A DNA stretch of 64,000 nucleotides, taken from the NCBI RefSeq assembly GCF_021245725.1, contig NZ_JAJGSX010000031.1, positions 40,957 through 104,956 of the forward strand, read 5' to 3'. Position 1 is the stretch's first letter; the number at the start of each line of letters is the position of its first letter. The notes under the pieces were generated by a model. The model was not told where the DNA came from. It searched no databases and saw nothing but the letters and a program-made list of their open reading frames with translations. This stretch comes from Pseudonocardia sp. TRM90224. Its GTDB lineage: Bacteria > Actinomycetota > Actinomycetes > Mycobacteriales > Pseudonocardiaceae. Of this stretch, positions 7,820 through 16,836 are shown one piece after another. The position numbers and the translations under genes are program-made.

Positions 7820-8062
7820 TGGCGTCCCTTCTCGCGCAGCGATCCCGATTGGTTGCGCACACACATTTCTTCGTTCGAATTGTCGGTCCGGCACCATCTG
7901 CAGCGCAGAAGCCAGCCGCCGCGGACCCGTTCCCACAGCGCATTCATCGCGGACGTGCCGGAGCGGCTCCCGTTCCACCCGGTCGAGCAGGTCCAGAACT
8001 GCCTCGCCGCAGTCGGCGCGCCGGCCCCGCAGAAGAAGATCTTGTGGAGCCGGTCCTCCCCA
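7820..8062. other. Apparently non-coding debris
   Basis: About 240 bp between the palindrome and the arsR duplication. Overlapping open frames exist on both strands, but none has a good ribosome binding site, steady codon bias or a recognisable domain. The stretch looks like decayed DNA within a rearranged patch. Confidence 0.35.
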
Positions 8063-8229
8063 GCAGGCGATCGCGAAGCACCTGGTGACGGCCGAGCCGG
8101 GTGAGCGGCGCCGCATCCGTTACCGGCTGCGGTCGGCCCCCATGCAGGTCGCCCAGCAGTTCCTCGCCGCACTGGCCCGCGACTGGGACGGCCCGCTCGA
8201 CGGAACGTCAAGGCGGCGCCTGACCCAAC
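8063..8229 (+). pseudogene. Truncated, internally deleted duplicate of the ArsR gene 3' end
   Basis: The sequence is nearly identical to the 3' half of the ArsR gene at about 7080-7268. It keeps the codons for EPGERRRIRYRLRSAPMQVA and QQFLAALARDWDGPLD. It lacks about 22 bp after GCGAAGCACCT, which removes the ALLSEAG segment, and it has small changes after CTCGAC. No DNA-binding helix or start remains. It ends at another copy of the palindromic element, as the parent gene does, so gene end and element were duplicated together. Confidence 0.8.
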
Positions 8230-8293
8230 TTCCCCACCGTTTTGCCAACTTGCACGCCCTCCAGGGTCTGCAGGTTGGCAAAACGGTGGGGAA
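8230..8293. repeat. Dispersed palindromic element, complete copy
   Basis: Left arm TTCCCCACCGTTTTGCCAAC and the matching right arm ending CGGTGGGGAA flank a short spacer with TGCA on both sides. Arms are about 25 bp. Same family as 7277, 10637, 16361, 37264 and 53919. Confidence 0.8.
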
Positions 8294-8309
8294 CTTCGGG
8301 GTGCAGTGT

Positions 8310-8450
8310 TAGGTTCGCGATCATGTCCAGCCCCGAGGCTTCCAGAGGTTAGCCACCGGTCGTCCGGTGGCCAGCCCTAGCGGCGTTCTTCCGCCGCGCC
8401 ACCGGATCACCGATGCACGGGCTCGGCCCGGACCACCTACGTCCGGGCTG
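8310..8450 (+). promoter_or_regulatory. Structured leader of the efflux gene with a possible short leader peptide
   Basis: A TAGGTT -10-like box (8310-8315) would start transcription near ATG 8323, which opens a nine-codon frame MSSPEASRG ending at 8352. Three hairpins follow: GCCACCGG/CCGGTGGC (8352-8371), GCGGCG/CGCCGC (8380-8397) and CCCGGAC/GTCCGGG (8427-8447). Chloramphenicol resistance genes in several bacteria are controlled by ribosome-stalling leader peptides; a similar mechanism is inferred here from layout only. Confidence 0.45.
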
Positions 8451-9629
8451 TCTTCGCGCGGCCTTCTTGTGTGCCGCGTCCTCGTCGATCCTCGATGTGG
8501 CTCTGGAGCCTTGTCATGCCTTTTGTCATCTACGTCCTCGGGCTGGCCGTCTTCGCCCAAGGGACGTCGGAGTTCATGCTGTCCGGACTCGTGCCGGACA
8601 TCGCCACCGACATGCACGTGTCCATCCCCACCGCCGGGCTTCTCACCTCGGCGTTCGCCATCGGAATGGTCGTCGGCGCACCGCTCGTCGCGATGCTCAG
8701 CTTGCGCTGGCCGCGCCGGACGGCGTTGCTGACCTTCCTCGCTGCGTTCGTGCTCGCGCACGTGGTGGGCGCGATCACGGGCAGTTTCGCGGTGCTGCTC
8801 GCGACCCGCGTCGTCGCCGCGGTGAGCTACGCGGGGTTCCTCGCGATCGGGCTGGCCACGGCGACCGCAATGGTCGCGCCGCACGTCAAGGGGCGCGTGG
8901 CCTCGGTGATGCTGAGCGGGGTTACGCTCGCCTGCATCGCGGGCGTGCCCGCCGGCGCTGCGCTCGGTCAGCTGTGGGGGTGGCGGGCCGTCTTCTGGGC
9001 GGTCGCGATCGTCTCTTTGCCGGCGCTCGCCGCGATCGTCATGTCGGTGCCCGGCGGCGCCCGACCGGCCGGTCCCGGCATCCGCGACGAGCTGCGGGCA
9101 CTGCTCGACGGCCGCCTCGCCGTCTTGCTGGTGCTCGGCGCGCTGGTCAACGGCGCGACCTTCAGCGGTTACACCTACCTGGCTCCGCTGATCACCGACG
9201 TCAGCGGACTCGGCCCCGGTTGGGTGCCGATCGCGCTTGGCCTGTTCGGGGTCGGCTCGTTCGTCGGCGTCACTCTCGGCGGGCGACTCGCCGACAGCCG
9301 TGCCATGACCACGGTCGCGCTCGGCGCGGTGGCGCTGGTCGCGGGGTGGCTCGTGCTGGCGCTGACCGCCGGCAGCCCGGCCGCCGCGCTCGTGCTGATG
9401 ATCGTGCTGGGGACGCTCGCGTTCGGTGTCGGCTCGACGCTGATCGGGCAGATCCTCTACGCGGGGTCCGCGGCGCCGACGCTGGCCGGTGCCGCGGCGA
9501 CGGCGTCGTTCAACGTCGGGGCGACGCTCGGGCCGACCGCCGGCGGCCTCGCCATCGCGGCCGGGTTCGGTTACCGCTCGCCGGCGGTGGTGGGCGCCGG
9601 CCTCATGGCCACGGCCCTCCTGGCGGGGA

Positions 9630-10607
<978 letters not shown>

Positions 10608-10636
10608 CGCCGCATCCTCGCACGCCACCCCACCCG

Positions 10637-10705
10637 AACTTCCCTACCGTTTTGGGTGGATGCGCGCCGTTTTCGCGCGCAAGTGCCCAAAACGGTGGGG
10701 AACTT
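10637..10705. repeat. Dispersed palindromic element, variant copy between divergent genes
   Basis: AACTTCCCTACCGTTTTGGG pairs with CCCAAAACGGTGGGGAACTT, and an inner GCGCGC/GCGCGC pair replaces the TGCA centre of other copies. Unlike most copies it lies between divergent starts, so it cannot simply be a shared terminator. Confidence 0.75.
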
Positions 10706-10789
10706 GGCCGGGACCGTTCCGTCGAGCGGTGCGGTGGTGTCTGCACCGACGTCCGCATCGACGTGGACGTCACCGACCGAGGAGTCCCC

Positions 10790-11164
10790 ATGACCACGAC
10801 GAGCCCCGCGCTCGACACCGCGCTCGCCTACCACCGCGCCTGGACGGGCGCCGACTTCGAGAAGGCGATGACCTACATCGCGCCGGACATCGTGTGCGAC
10901 GCCCCGGCGGGCCGCATCGAGGGGGCAGCCGCGTTCCGCTCGTTCATGGGCCCGTTCTCGCAGATCGTCCGGTCCGCGACCATGCTGGCCGCGTTCGGCG
11001 ACGAGCAGACCGCGCTCGTCATGTACGACACGGCAACCGTGCCCGTGGCCAGCGCGCCGGGCTGCGAGCACGTGACCGTCGTCGACGGCACGATCACACA
11101 TATGCGGATCGTGTTCGACCGCGCGCCGTTCGACGCGGCACGCGCCGCGCGCGAGTCGGGCTGA
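10790..11164 (+). CDS. SnoaL/NTF2-like domain protein
   Basis: 124 residues from ATG 10790, with GAGGAG upstream. The sequence fits a single NTF2-like fold: ALAYHRAWTGADFEKAMTYI, DIVCDAPAGRIEGAAAFRSF, HVTVVDGTITHMRIVFDRA. Such proteins bind or isomerise small ligands; no catalytic assignment is possible. It is divergent from a sigma factor carrying the same fold, so the two may share control or a ligand. Confidence 0.75.
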   Translation: MTTTSPALDTALAYHRAWTGADFEKAMTYIAPDIVCDAPAGRIEGAAAFRSFMGPFSQIVRSATMLAAFGDEQTALVMYDTATVPVASAPGCEHVTVVDGTITHMRIVFDRAPFDAARAARESG

Positions 11165-11222
11165 TCCGGCGGGCGAGTCGGGCCCGGCCGGTGCGCGAGT
11201 CGGGCCCGACTCGCCGACCTGA
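11165..11222. repeat. Short GAGTCGGGC repeats
   Basis: Three to four copies of GAGTCGGGCCCG-like words in 58 bp after the SnoaL gene, partly palindromic (GAGTCGGGCCCGACTC). The same words recur at 54755-54830, again directly after a gene. Confidence 0.5.
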
Positions 11223-11258
11223 GTCGCGAGGAGTTTCCTCTCAGGTACCGTCCGGCGC

Positions 11259-12020
11259 GTGTCCGACCCGCTTCCGCCGCCCCAGCGCGGGCTGCTGACC
11301 GAGAGCATCTCGCGGCAGCTGCGCAGCGACATCCTCTCCGGGAAGCTCCCGGTGGGCTCGAAGCTGCCCTCGGAACGGGAGCTCGCCGCCCAGTTCGGCG
11401 CGAGCCGAAACGTGCTGCGGGAGGCGCTGCGCCGACTGGAGGCCCAGCACCTGATCGAGGTGGCACCCGGCCGCGGTTCGTTCGTCACCGACAGCTCGAC
11501 GACGGACGCTCGCGGCTACGACGCGCTCTACCGCGCGAGCCGGCCCAGCGTTCGCCAGGTCATGGAGGCGCGGATCGCGATCGAGGTGGAGACGGTCGGG
11601 CTGGCGTCGGAGCGCGCCACCCACGCGGAGCTGGCCACGATCCGGGCGGCGAACGACCGGATGCTCCACGCCACCGACTTCGTCGCGAAGGCGCAGGCCG
11701 ACCTCGACTTCCACGAGGCCATCGCGGTGGCCAGCGGCAACCCGGTGCTGCGGGTGATGCTCTCCTCGATCAGCGGGATGATGTTCGAGGTCATGCTGCG
11801 CTCCAACTCCGACCCGTCCATCGCTGAGCCCGGCGTGCCGCACCACCCCGAGATCCTCGAGGCGATCGAGGCCCGCGACGTCCATCGGGCCCGGCACTGC
11901 ATGTACGAGCACCTCGCGCTCGCGCGCCGCACCTACGGCCCCGACCTGGACATCAGCGTCGACGTCATGGCGGCCCGCCACATCGAGTCCCTCCTGCACA
12001 GGACCGACCCCCAGCCCTAG
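11259..12020 (+). CDS. GntR-family (FadR/FCD) transcriptional regulator
   Basis: 253 residues from GTG 11259. The winged-helix N-terminus (SISRQLRSDILSGKLPVGSK, LPSERELAAQFGASRNVLRE) is followed by an FCD effector domain (VRQVMEARIAIEVETVGLAS, DLDFHEAIAVASGNPVLRVM, HPEILEAIEARDVHRARHCM), whose conserved Asp/His residues normally bind a metal and sense a sugar acid. It lies 87 bp upstream of a sugar importer and a mannonate-type dehydratase. A FadR-type operator lies in that gap, so it very likely represses this operon. Confidence 0.9.
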   Translation: MSDPLPPPQRGLLTESISRQLRSDILSGKLPVGSKLPSERELAAQFGASRNVLREALRRLEAQHLIEVAPGRGSFVTDSSTTDARGYDALYRASRPSVRQVMEARIAIEVETVGLASERATHAELATIRAANDRMLHATDFVAKAQADLDFHEAIAVASGNPVLRVMLSSISGMMFEVMLRSNSDPSIAEPGVPHHPEILEAIEARDVHRARHCMYEHLALARRTYGPDLDISVDVMAARHIESLLHRTDPQP

Positions 12021-12041
12021 GCGCTGCCCGCAACGCCGTGT

Positions 12042-12073
12042 TAGCGTTCCGCCGCTAACTGGTACTACCAGTT
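12042..12073 (+). promoter_or_regulatory. Promoter -10 and GntR/FadR-type operator of the sugar-acid operon
   Basis: A TAGCGT box (12042-12047) is followed by the dyad AACTGG-N5-CCAGTT (12057-12073), whose core TGGTACTACCA fits the TGGT-N3-ACCA FadR-family consensus. A repressor bound here would sit at the start of transcription. The FCD-GntR gene ends 36 bp upstream. Confidence 0.65.
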
Positions 12074-12107
12074 GGGCCAGTCCTCACCGACGATGAGAGG
12101 TACCGGC

Positions 12108-13397
12108 ATGAGGTTCAGCCGTCGCAGGTTCGGCACGCTCGTCGCCGCGACCGCCGGCACCGCCGCGCTCGGCTCGGCGCTCGGCGCGTGCTCGACGCCG
12201 CCGGTCACGCGGGACACGCCGCTGCGGATGCTGGCGGTCAACCACGTCTGGACGCAGGCGATCCGCAAGCTCCTCCCCGAGTTCGAAGAGCGGATCGGGA
12301 GGAAGGTCTCGGTGTCCATGCTCACCGCCGACCAGCTGGCCAGCTCGTACAACGTCAAGCTCAACGCCTCGGCGACCGACATCGACGTGATGATGGTCAG
12401 GGCGCTGCAGGAGCAGGGGCTGTTCGCGCACAACGGCTGGCTCGCCGACCTCACCCCGCGCATCCAGGGCGACCCGGACTTCGCGTGGGACGACGTCCAG
12501 CCGGCGCCGCGTGAGGCGTCGACCGTCGCCGGAAAGGTGCTCAGCGTCCCGGTGGTGACCGAGCGGTCGGTCCTCTACTACCGCAAGGACCTCGGGCCGC
12601 CGCCGTCGACGCTCGACGAGCTGCGCGAGCGGGCACTGCAGCTCACCGATCGCCAAAAGGGCTTCTTCGGGTTCGTCGGGCGCGGCCAGCGCAGCGGCGC
12701 GGTGACGCAGTGGTCGAGCTTCCTGTACTCGCTCGGCGGCGACTTCGTCACCGACGGCCGCTCCCGGATCGGCTCCCCGGAGGCGATCGCCGCATACCAG
12801 TACTACGGCGAGCTGCTGGGGAAGGCCGGCCCGCCCGGCGCGACCAACATGAGCCTCGAGCAGGCGATGCCGATCTTCGCGCAGGCCAAGGCCGCGTTCT
12901 ACGTCGACGCCGACGCGATCTACTCGAACTTCCTCGACCCGAAGGTCTCGATCGTGCAGGACACCGTCGGATTTGCGCCGTTCCCCGCCGGGCCGGCCGG
13001 GTCGCGCCCGTACAACATCCCGTCGTGGAGCGTGGGGATCAACCGCTTCTCCCGACTGCAGGACGACGCCTGGCAGTTCGTGCGCTGGGCGTCGAGCCGC
13101 GAGACCGTCGAGAAGATCCAGGCGGCCGGCATCCCCGGCGCGCGCACGTCGGTCTGGGCCGACGACAAGTCGCTCGCGACGTTCCCCGCGGAGCTCGCGG
13201 CGTCGATGCGGGTCAACGCCGAGAACGGGGTGGGGCACGACCGGCCGAAGGTCCTGCAAGTCGGACGGGCGCGCGACATCATCGGCCGCCCGCTCGTCGC
13301 AGGGATCCTCGGCCAGGACGTGCCGCCGGTCGCCCGCGATGCCGACGCCGAACTGACCGACTTCCTCGTCCGCGACAACCGCCACCAGGGGATCTGA
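12108..13397 (+). CDS. Extracellular sugar-binding lipoprotein of ABC importer
   Basis: 429 residues from ATG 12108, with GAGAGG upstream. The N-terminus MRFSRRRFGTLVAA looks like a Tat signal (RRRF) and leads to the lipobox ALGACS. The mature part has the family 1 solute-binding pattern (IRKLLPEFEERIGRKVSVSM, AFYVDADAIYSNFLD, WQFVRWASSRETVEKIQAAG). It would deliver a carbohydrate to the two permeases encoded next; the TGA overlaps the next ATG. The dehydratase downstream suggests a hexuronate or aldonate-type ligand, which is inference. Confidence 0.9.
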   Translation: MRFSRRRFGTLVAATAGTAALGSALGACSTPPVTRDTPLRMLAVNHVWTQAIRKLLPEFEERIGRKVSVSMLTADQLASSYNVKLNASATDIDVMMVRALQEQGLFAHNGWLADLTPRIQGDPDFAWDDVQPAPREASTVAGKVLSVPVVTERSVLYYRKDLGPPPSTLDELRERALQLTDRQKGFFGFVGRGQRSGAVTQWSSFLYSLGGDFVTDGRSRIGSPEAIAAYQYYGELLGKAGPPGATNMSLEQAMPIFAQAKAAFYVDADAIYSNFLDPKVSIVQDTVGFAPFPAGPAGSRPYNIPSWSVGINRFSRLQDDAWQFVRWASSRETVEKIQAAGIPGARTSVWADDKSLATFPAELAASMRVNAENGVGHDRPKVLQVGRARDIIGRPLVAGILGQDVPPVARDADAELTDFLVRDNRHQGI

Positions 13398-14290
13398 TGC
13401 AGTCGCATTCCGTCGACCGGTCGCACCGGCGGCTGCGCTGGATGATGCTGGCCCCCGCGCTGGCCTTCGTCGGCCTGATGATCGTCTTCCCGCTGCTGTT
13501 CACGATCGACCTGAGCCTCACCGACGCGTTCGGCGCGGTCAACGCCGGCGCGGAGCACGTCGGACTGCAGAACTACGGCGACGCGCTCTCCGACGGCCGC
13601 CGGTTCTGGCCGGCGGTGTGGCGCACCGTCTACTTCACCGTCGGCGCAGTGGTGCTGGAGACCGTGCTGGGGCTCGCGCTCGCGATGCTCATGCGCAGGG
13701 CGTTCCGCGGGATCCGCTGGGTCCGCACGGTGCTGATCGTGCCGCTGCTCGCGACGCCGGTGGCGATCGGCATCCTGTGGCTGCTGATCCTCGACCCCAC
13801 GAACGGCATCGCGAACCAGCTGCTCAAGAGCGTCGGGATCGCACCGCTGGAGTTCCTCGGCTCGGTGTCGCAGTCGCTGCCGACCCTGATGGTGATCGAC
13901 GTCTGGCAGTGGACGCCGATGATGACGCTCCTGCTCCTCGCCGGACTCTCGACGCTCCCGGAGGAGCCGGAGGAGGCCGCGACGGTCGACGGCGCCAACG
14001 CATGGCAGCGCTTCCGCCACGTCGTGCTGCCGATGCTCGGCCCGACGATCGCGACCGCACTTGTGCTGCGCTCGGTCGACGCGTTGAAGACGTTCGACAT
14101 CCTCTACGCGACGAAGGGCCCCGGCGGCGGCTCGGCCTTCGAGGCCGAGACGCTCAACGTGCTCGCCTACGGCCTCACGTTCGACTACCAGGAGTACGCG
14201 CTGGCCTCGGCCGTGCTGGTGCTCTTCACGCTCTTCATCATCGGGGTGGTGCTGGTGCTGCGCCGCTACGCCGGAAGGGGCGCCGCATGA
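13397..14290 (+). CDS. Sugar ABC transporter permease (MalF type)
   Basis: 297 residues, six membrane segments (LAPALAFVGLMIVFPLLFTI near the start). The EAA loop for ATPase contact is EEPEEAATVDGANAWQRFRH VVLP. Start at ATG 13397, overlapping the binding-protein stop; the stop overlaps the next gene's ATG. No ATPase gene is in this operon, so a shared MsiK-type ATPase encoded elsewhere is expected, as in Streptomyces. Confidence 0.92.
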   Translation: MQSHSVDRSHRRLRWMMLAPALAFVGLMIVFPLLFTIDLSLTDAFGAVNAGAEHVGLQNYGDALSDGRRFWPAVWRTVYFTVGAVVLETVLGLALAMLMRRAFRGIRWVRTVLIVPLLATPVAIGILWLLILDPTNGIANQLLKSVGIAPLEFLGSVSQSLPTLMVIDVWQWTPMMTLLLLAGLSTLPEEPEEAATVDGANAWQRFRHVVLPMLGPTIATALVLRSVDALKTFDILYATKGPGGGSAFEAETLNVLAYGLTFDYQEYALASAVLVLFTLFIIGVVLVLRRYAGRGAA

Positions 14291-15144
14291 GTACGGCCGC
14301 TGTGCTCGACCGAGCCGTTCCCGTCACACGCAGGCGGCGCGGCGGCTGGTCGTGGCTGCGCGGCGTCGCCATCACGGTGGTGACGCTGGTGTTCGCGCTG
14401 CCGGTCGTCTGGATGTTCGCCGCAGCGTTCAAGACGAACGTGCAGGTCACCGACCCGACGGTCGGGCTCGTCTTCCCGCCGACGCTGGAGAACTTCGCGA
14501 ACGTGCTCGCCGACGGCGCGATCCTGCCGGCGATGGGCAACTCACTGCTCGTCGGCGTGGTCTCCACCGTGCTCTCGGCCGTGCTCGCGGTGCCGGCGGC
14601 GTGGGCCGTCGGACGGTTCGGGATGCGCAGCACCGGCTCGCTCGTGCTGGTCGCCCGGATCGTGCCGGCGATCTCGCTGCTCGTGCCGTGGTACTACCTG
14701 TTCGCGCAGGCCGGGCTGGTCGGCAGCTACACGGTGCTGGTGCTCAGCCACATGTTCGTCTCGGTCCCGCTGATCCTCTGGATCATGATCAGCTTCTTCG
14801 AGGGGCTGCCGGTCGAGCTGGAGGAGGCGGCGCGCGTCGACGGGCTCTCCGCGTTCGGCGCGTTCCTGCGCATCGCGCTGCCGCTGGCCGCCCCGGGCAC
14901 CGCGACGGCGGCGGTGCTGGCGTTCGTCGCCAGCTGGAACAACTTCATGTTCGCACTGGTGCTCGCCGACGAGAACACCGAGACCGTGCCCGTCGCGCTG
15001 TTCTCCTTCATCTCCTACGCGAGCACCGACTGGGGCGGCCTGATGGCGGCCTCCGCGCTCATGACGGTGCCCGTCGTCGTCGTGGCGCTCCTCGCGCAGA
15101 AGCACATCGTGGCCGGCCTGACCGCCGGCGCCACAAAAGGCTGA
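14287..15144 (+). CDS. Sugar ABC transporter permease (MalG type)
   Basis: 285 residues with six membrane helices (ITVVTLVFALPVVWMFAAAF near the start). The EAA loop ELEEAARVDGLSAFGAFLRI is followed by ALPLAAPG. The ATGA overlap with the MalF-type gene fixes the start at 14287. It pairs with that permease to form the channel and is followed after 16 bp by the dehydratase gene. Confidence 0.92.
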   Translation: MSTAAVLDRAVPVTRRRRGGWSWLRGVAITVVTLVFALPVVWMFAAAFKTNVQVTDPTVGLVFPPTLENFANVLADGAILPAMGNSLLVGVVSTVLSAVLAVPAAWAVGRFGMRSTGSLVLVARIVPAISLLVPWYYLFAQAGLVGSYTVLVLSHMFVSVPLILWIMISFFEGLPVELEEAARVDGLSAFGAFLRIALPLAAPGTATAAVLAFVASWNNFMFALVLADENTETVPVALFSFISYASTDWGGLMAASALMTVPVVVVALLAQKHIVAGLTAGATKG

Positions 15145-15160
15145 AAGGACCGCACCCGCA

Positions 15161-16357
15161 ATGAAGATCGTCGACGCGACGGTCGTCGTGACGAGCCCGG
15201 GACGCAACTTCGTCACGCTGAAGATCGAGACCGACGACGGGGTGAGCGGCCTCGGCGATGCCACGCTGAACGGCCGCGAGCTGGCCGTCGCCTCCTACCT
15301 GCGCGACCACGTCGTTCCGCTGCTGATCGGGACCGACCCGCACCGCATCGAGGACACCTGGCAGTCGCTGTACCGGGGTGCGTACTGGCGGCGAGGGCCG
15401 GTGACGATGGCCGCGATCGCGGCGGTCGACGTCGCGCTGTGGGACATCAAGGCCAAGGTCGCGAGTCTGCCGCTCTACCAGCTGCTCGGTGGCGCGAGCC
15501 GCGAGCGCGTCCGCACCTACGGGCACGCGAGCGGCGGCTCGCTCCCGGAGCTGTTCGACGCCGTCCGCGCGCGGATCGAGCAGGGCTACCCCGCCATCCG
15601 CGTGCAGACCGGGGTGCCGGGGCTGCGCCGGGTGTACGGGGTCAGCGGTAGCCCGGCGGTCGATCCCGGCCTGCCCGCCGTCGAGGACTGGGACACGGCG
15701 GCGTACCTGCGGCACCTGCCGCGGGTGTTCGAGGCGGTGCGCGCCGAGTTCGGCCCGGACCTGCCGCTGCTGCACGACGCGCACCACCGCCTCACCCCGC
15801 AGCAGGCCGCCCGCCTGGGCAAGGAACTGGAGCCCTACGACCTGTTCTGGCTGGAGGACTGCACGCCGGCGGAGAACCAGGAGGGTCTGCGGCTGGTCCG
15901 CCGCCACACGACGACACCGCTCGCGATCGGCGAGGTGTTCAACACCGTCTTCGACTACCAGACGCTCGTCACCGAGCAGCTGATCGACTTCGTCCGCTCG
16001 GCGGTGACGCACTTCGGCGGGGTCACACCCCTGAAGAAGCTCTTCGACCTCGCCGCGCCGTACCAGATCCGCAGCGCGATCCACGGACCGGAGGACATCT
16101 CCCCCGTCGGCATGGCCGCGGCGATCCACCTCGACATGGCGATCCACAACTTCGGCATCCAGGAGTACGCCGGGTACACCGACCGGACCGACGAGGTGTT
16201 CCGGCGCGCGTTCACGTTCGTCGACGGGCACCTGCACCCCGGCGACACCCCCGGCATCGGCGTCGAGCTCGACGAGCAGGCCGCGGCCGCACACCCGTAC
16301 GAGCGCTCCTACCTCCCGGTCAACCGGCTGCTGGACGGCACCGTCCACGACTGGTGA
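15161..16357 (+). CDS. Enolase-superfamily dehydratase, D-mannonate dehydratase (ManD/RspA) type
   Basis: 398 residues. ManD-type features: AYWRRGPVTMAAIAAVDVAL, LPLLHDAHHRLTP, FWLEDCTPAENQEGLRLV, IGEVFNT, VTHFGGVTPLKK, and HGPEDISPVG in the barrel C-terminus. These supply the metal-binding acidic residues and the catalytic His. The family dehydrates mannonate or gluconate to 2-keto-3-deoxygluconate, and some members act poorly or have other roles. The operon context supports use of an imported sugar acid. A palindromic element follows the stop closely. Confidence 0.88.
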   Translation: MKIVDATVVVTSPGRNFVTLKIETDDGVSGLGDATLNGRELAVASYLRDHVVPLLIGTDPHRIEDTWQSLYRGAYWRRGPVTMAAIAAVDVALWDIKAKVASLPLYQLLGGASRERVRTYGHASGGSLPELFDAVRARIEQGYPAIRVQTGVPGLRRVYGVSGSPAVDPGLPAVEDWDTAAYLRHLPRVFEAVRAEFGPDLPLLHDAHHRLTPQQAARLGKELEPYDLFWLEDCTPAENQEGLRLVRRHTTTPLAIGEVFNTVFDYQTLVTEQLIDFVRSAVTHFGGVTPLKKLFDLAAPYQIRSAIHGPEDISPVGMAAAIHLDMAIHNFGIQEYAGYTDRTDEVFRRAFTFVDGHLHPGDTPGIGVELDEQAAAAHPYERSYLPVNRLLDGTVHDW

Positions 16358-16360
16358 CCG

Positions 16361-16430
16361 AACTTCCCCACCGTTTTGCCAACTTGCACGCCCTCCGGCC
16401 TCTGCAGGTTGGCAAAACGGTGGGGAAGTT
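16361..16430. repeat. Dispersed palindromic element, best conserved copy
   Basis: AACTTCCCCACCGTTTTGCC and the matching arm ending CAAAACGGTGGGGAAGTT form about 28-bp arms with one mismatch, starting 3 bp after the dehydratase stop. A transcript end is plausible. Confidence 0.8.
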
Positions 16431-16486
16431 GGGTGCGCAGACGAACAGCACGGACGGACAGTTGGTGCATTTCACATCCTTTTGCC

Positions 16487-16516
16487 TTGACCCTGTGTGA
16501 GTCCCCCGCTTAGCGT
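16487..16516 (+). promoter_or_regulatory. Sigma-70-type promoter of the met transporter operon
   Basis: TTGACC (16487-16492), an 18-bp spacer and TAGCGT (16511-16516). Transcription would start near 16523, just before the riboswitch. This is one of the clearest promoters in the window. Confidence 0.6.
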
Positions 16517-16526
16517 CGTCACCAAC

Positions 16527-16630
16527 GGTCACGAACATCAGCGACAAGCCCCGGCTGGCTGATTGGCAACCCTCGCGTGCGGTGGGGTGCTCCGGGTGAC
16601 GACCGGGCAGGTGTCATTTCCGCCACCTGC
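16527..16630 (+). promoter_or_regulatory. SAM-IV riboswitch
   Basis: The outer helix GGTCAC/GTGACGACC closes a core with the hallmark words CAAGCCCCGGC, GGCAACCCTC and GGTGGGGTGCTCCGGGTGA, in the order of the SAM-IV class described from Actinomycetales. A further hairpin GCAGGTG/CACCTGC (16607-16630) follows. SAM-IV binds S-adenosylmethionine and turns off methionine or sulfur genes. The genes behind it are metQ-metN-metI, as expected. No obvious U-tract terminator is seen, so translational or Rho-linked control is likely. Confidence 0.88.
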
Positions 16631-16660
16631 AAGCGCTCGACCTTTCGGGAGACCGTCGAC

Positions 16661-16735
16661 ATGCGTCCGCTGTTGGCCGCCTGGCGCCGCCACATCGACC
16701 AGATGCGCGGCTGCACCTCGACCCGCTGTCGCTGA
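16661..16735 (+). CDS. Short sulfur-type leader peptide (RRHxD...C family)
   Basis: 24 codons from ATG 16661, with GGGAGA 8 nt upstream. The peptide includes AAWRRHIDQMRGCTSTRC. It resembles the short actinobacterial leader peptides of pattern RRHVDLxRxxSxxC that precede sulfur-assimilation genes and are thought to stall ribosomes according to cysteine supply. It lies between the SAM-IV riboswitch and metQ, suggesting a second layer of sulfur control. Assignment is by pattern only. Confidence 0.65.
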   Translation: MRPLLAAWRRHIDQMRGCTSTRCR

Positions 16736-16836
16736 CCCGCGACCGGGCCGTTCCCTCACTCTTTCGCTCGTTCTCGACCACAGGTTCCGCGCTGCTCGCA
16801 CCCACAGGTGCCGGCGCGGCGAAAGGATGCTCCGCC

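Noticed and set aside
7820..8116. Small coding gene on either strand
   Set aside because: Competing frames, no good RBS, and one end runs into the arsR duplication.
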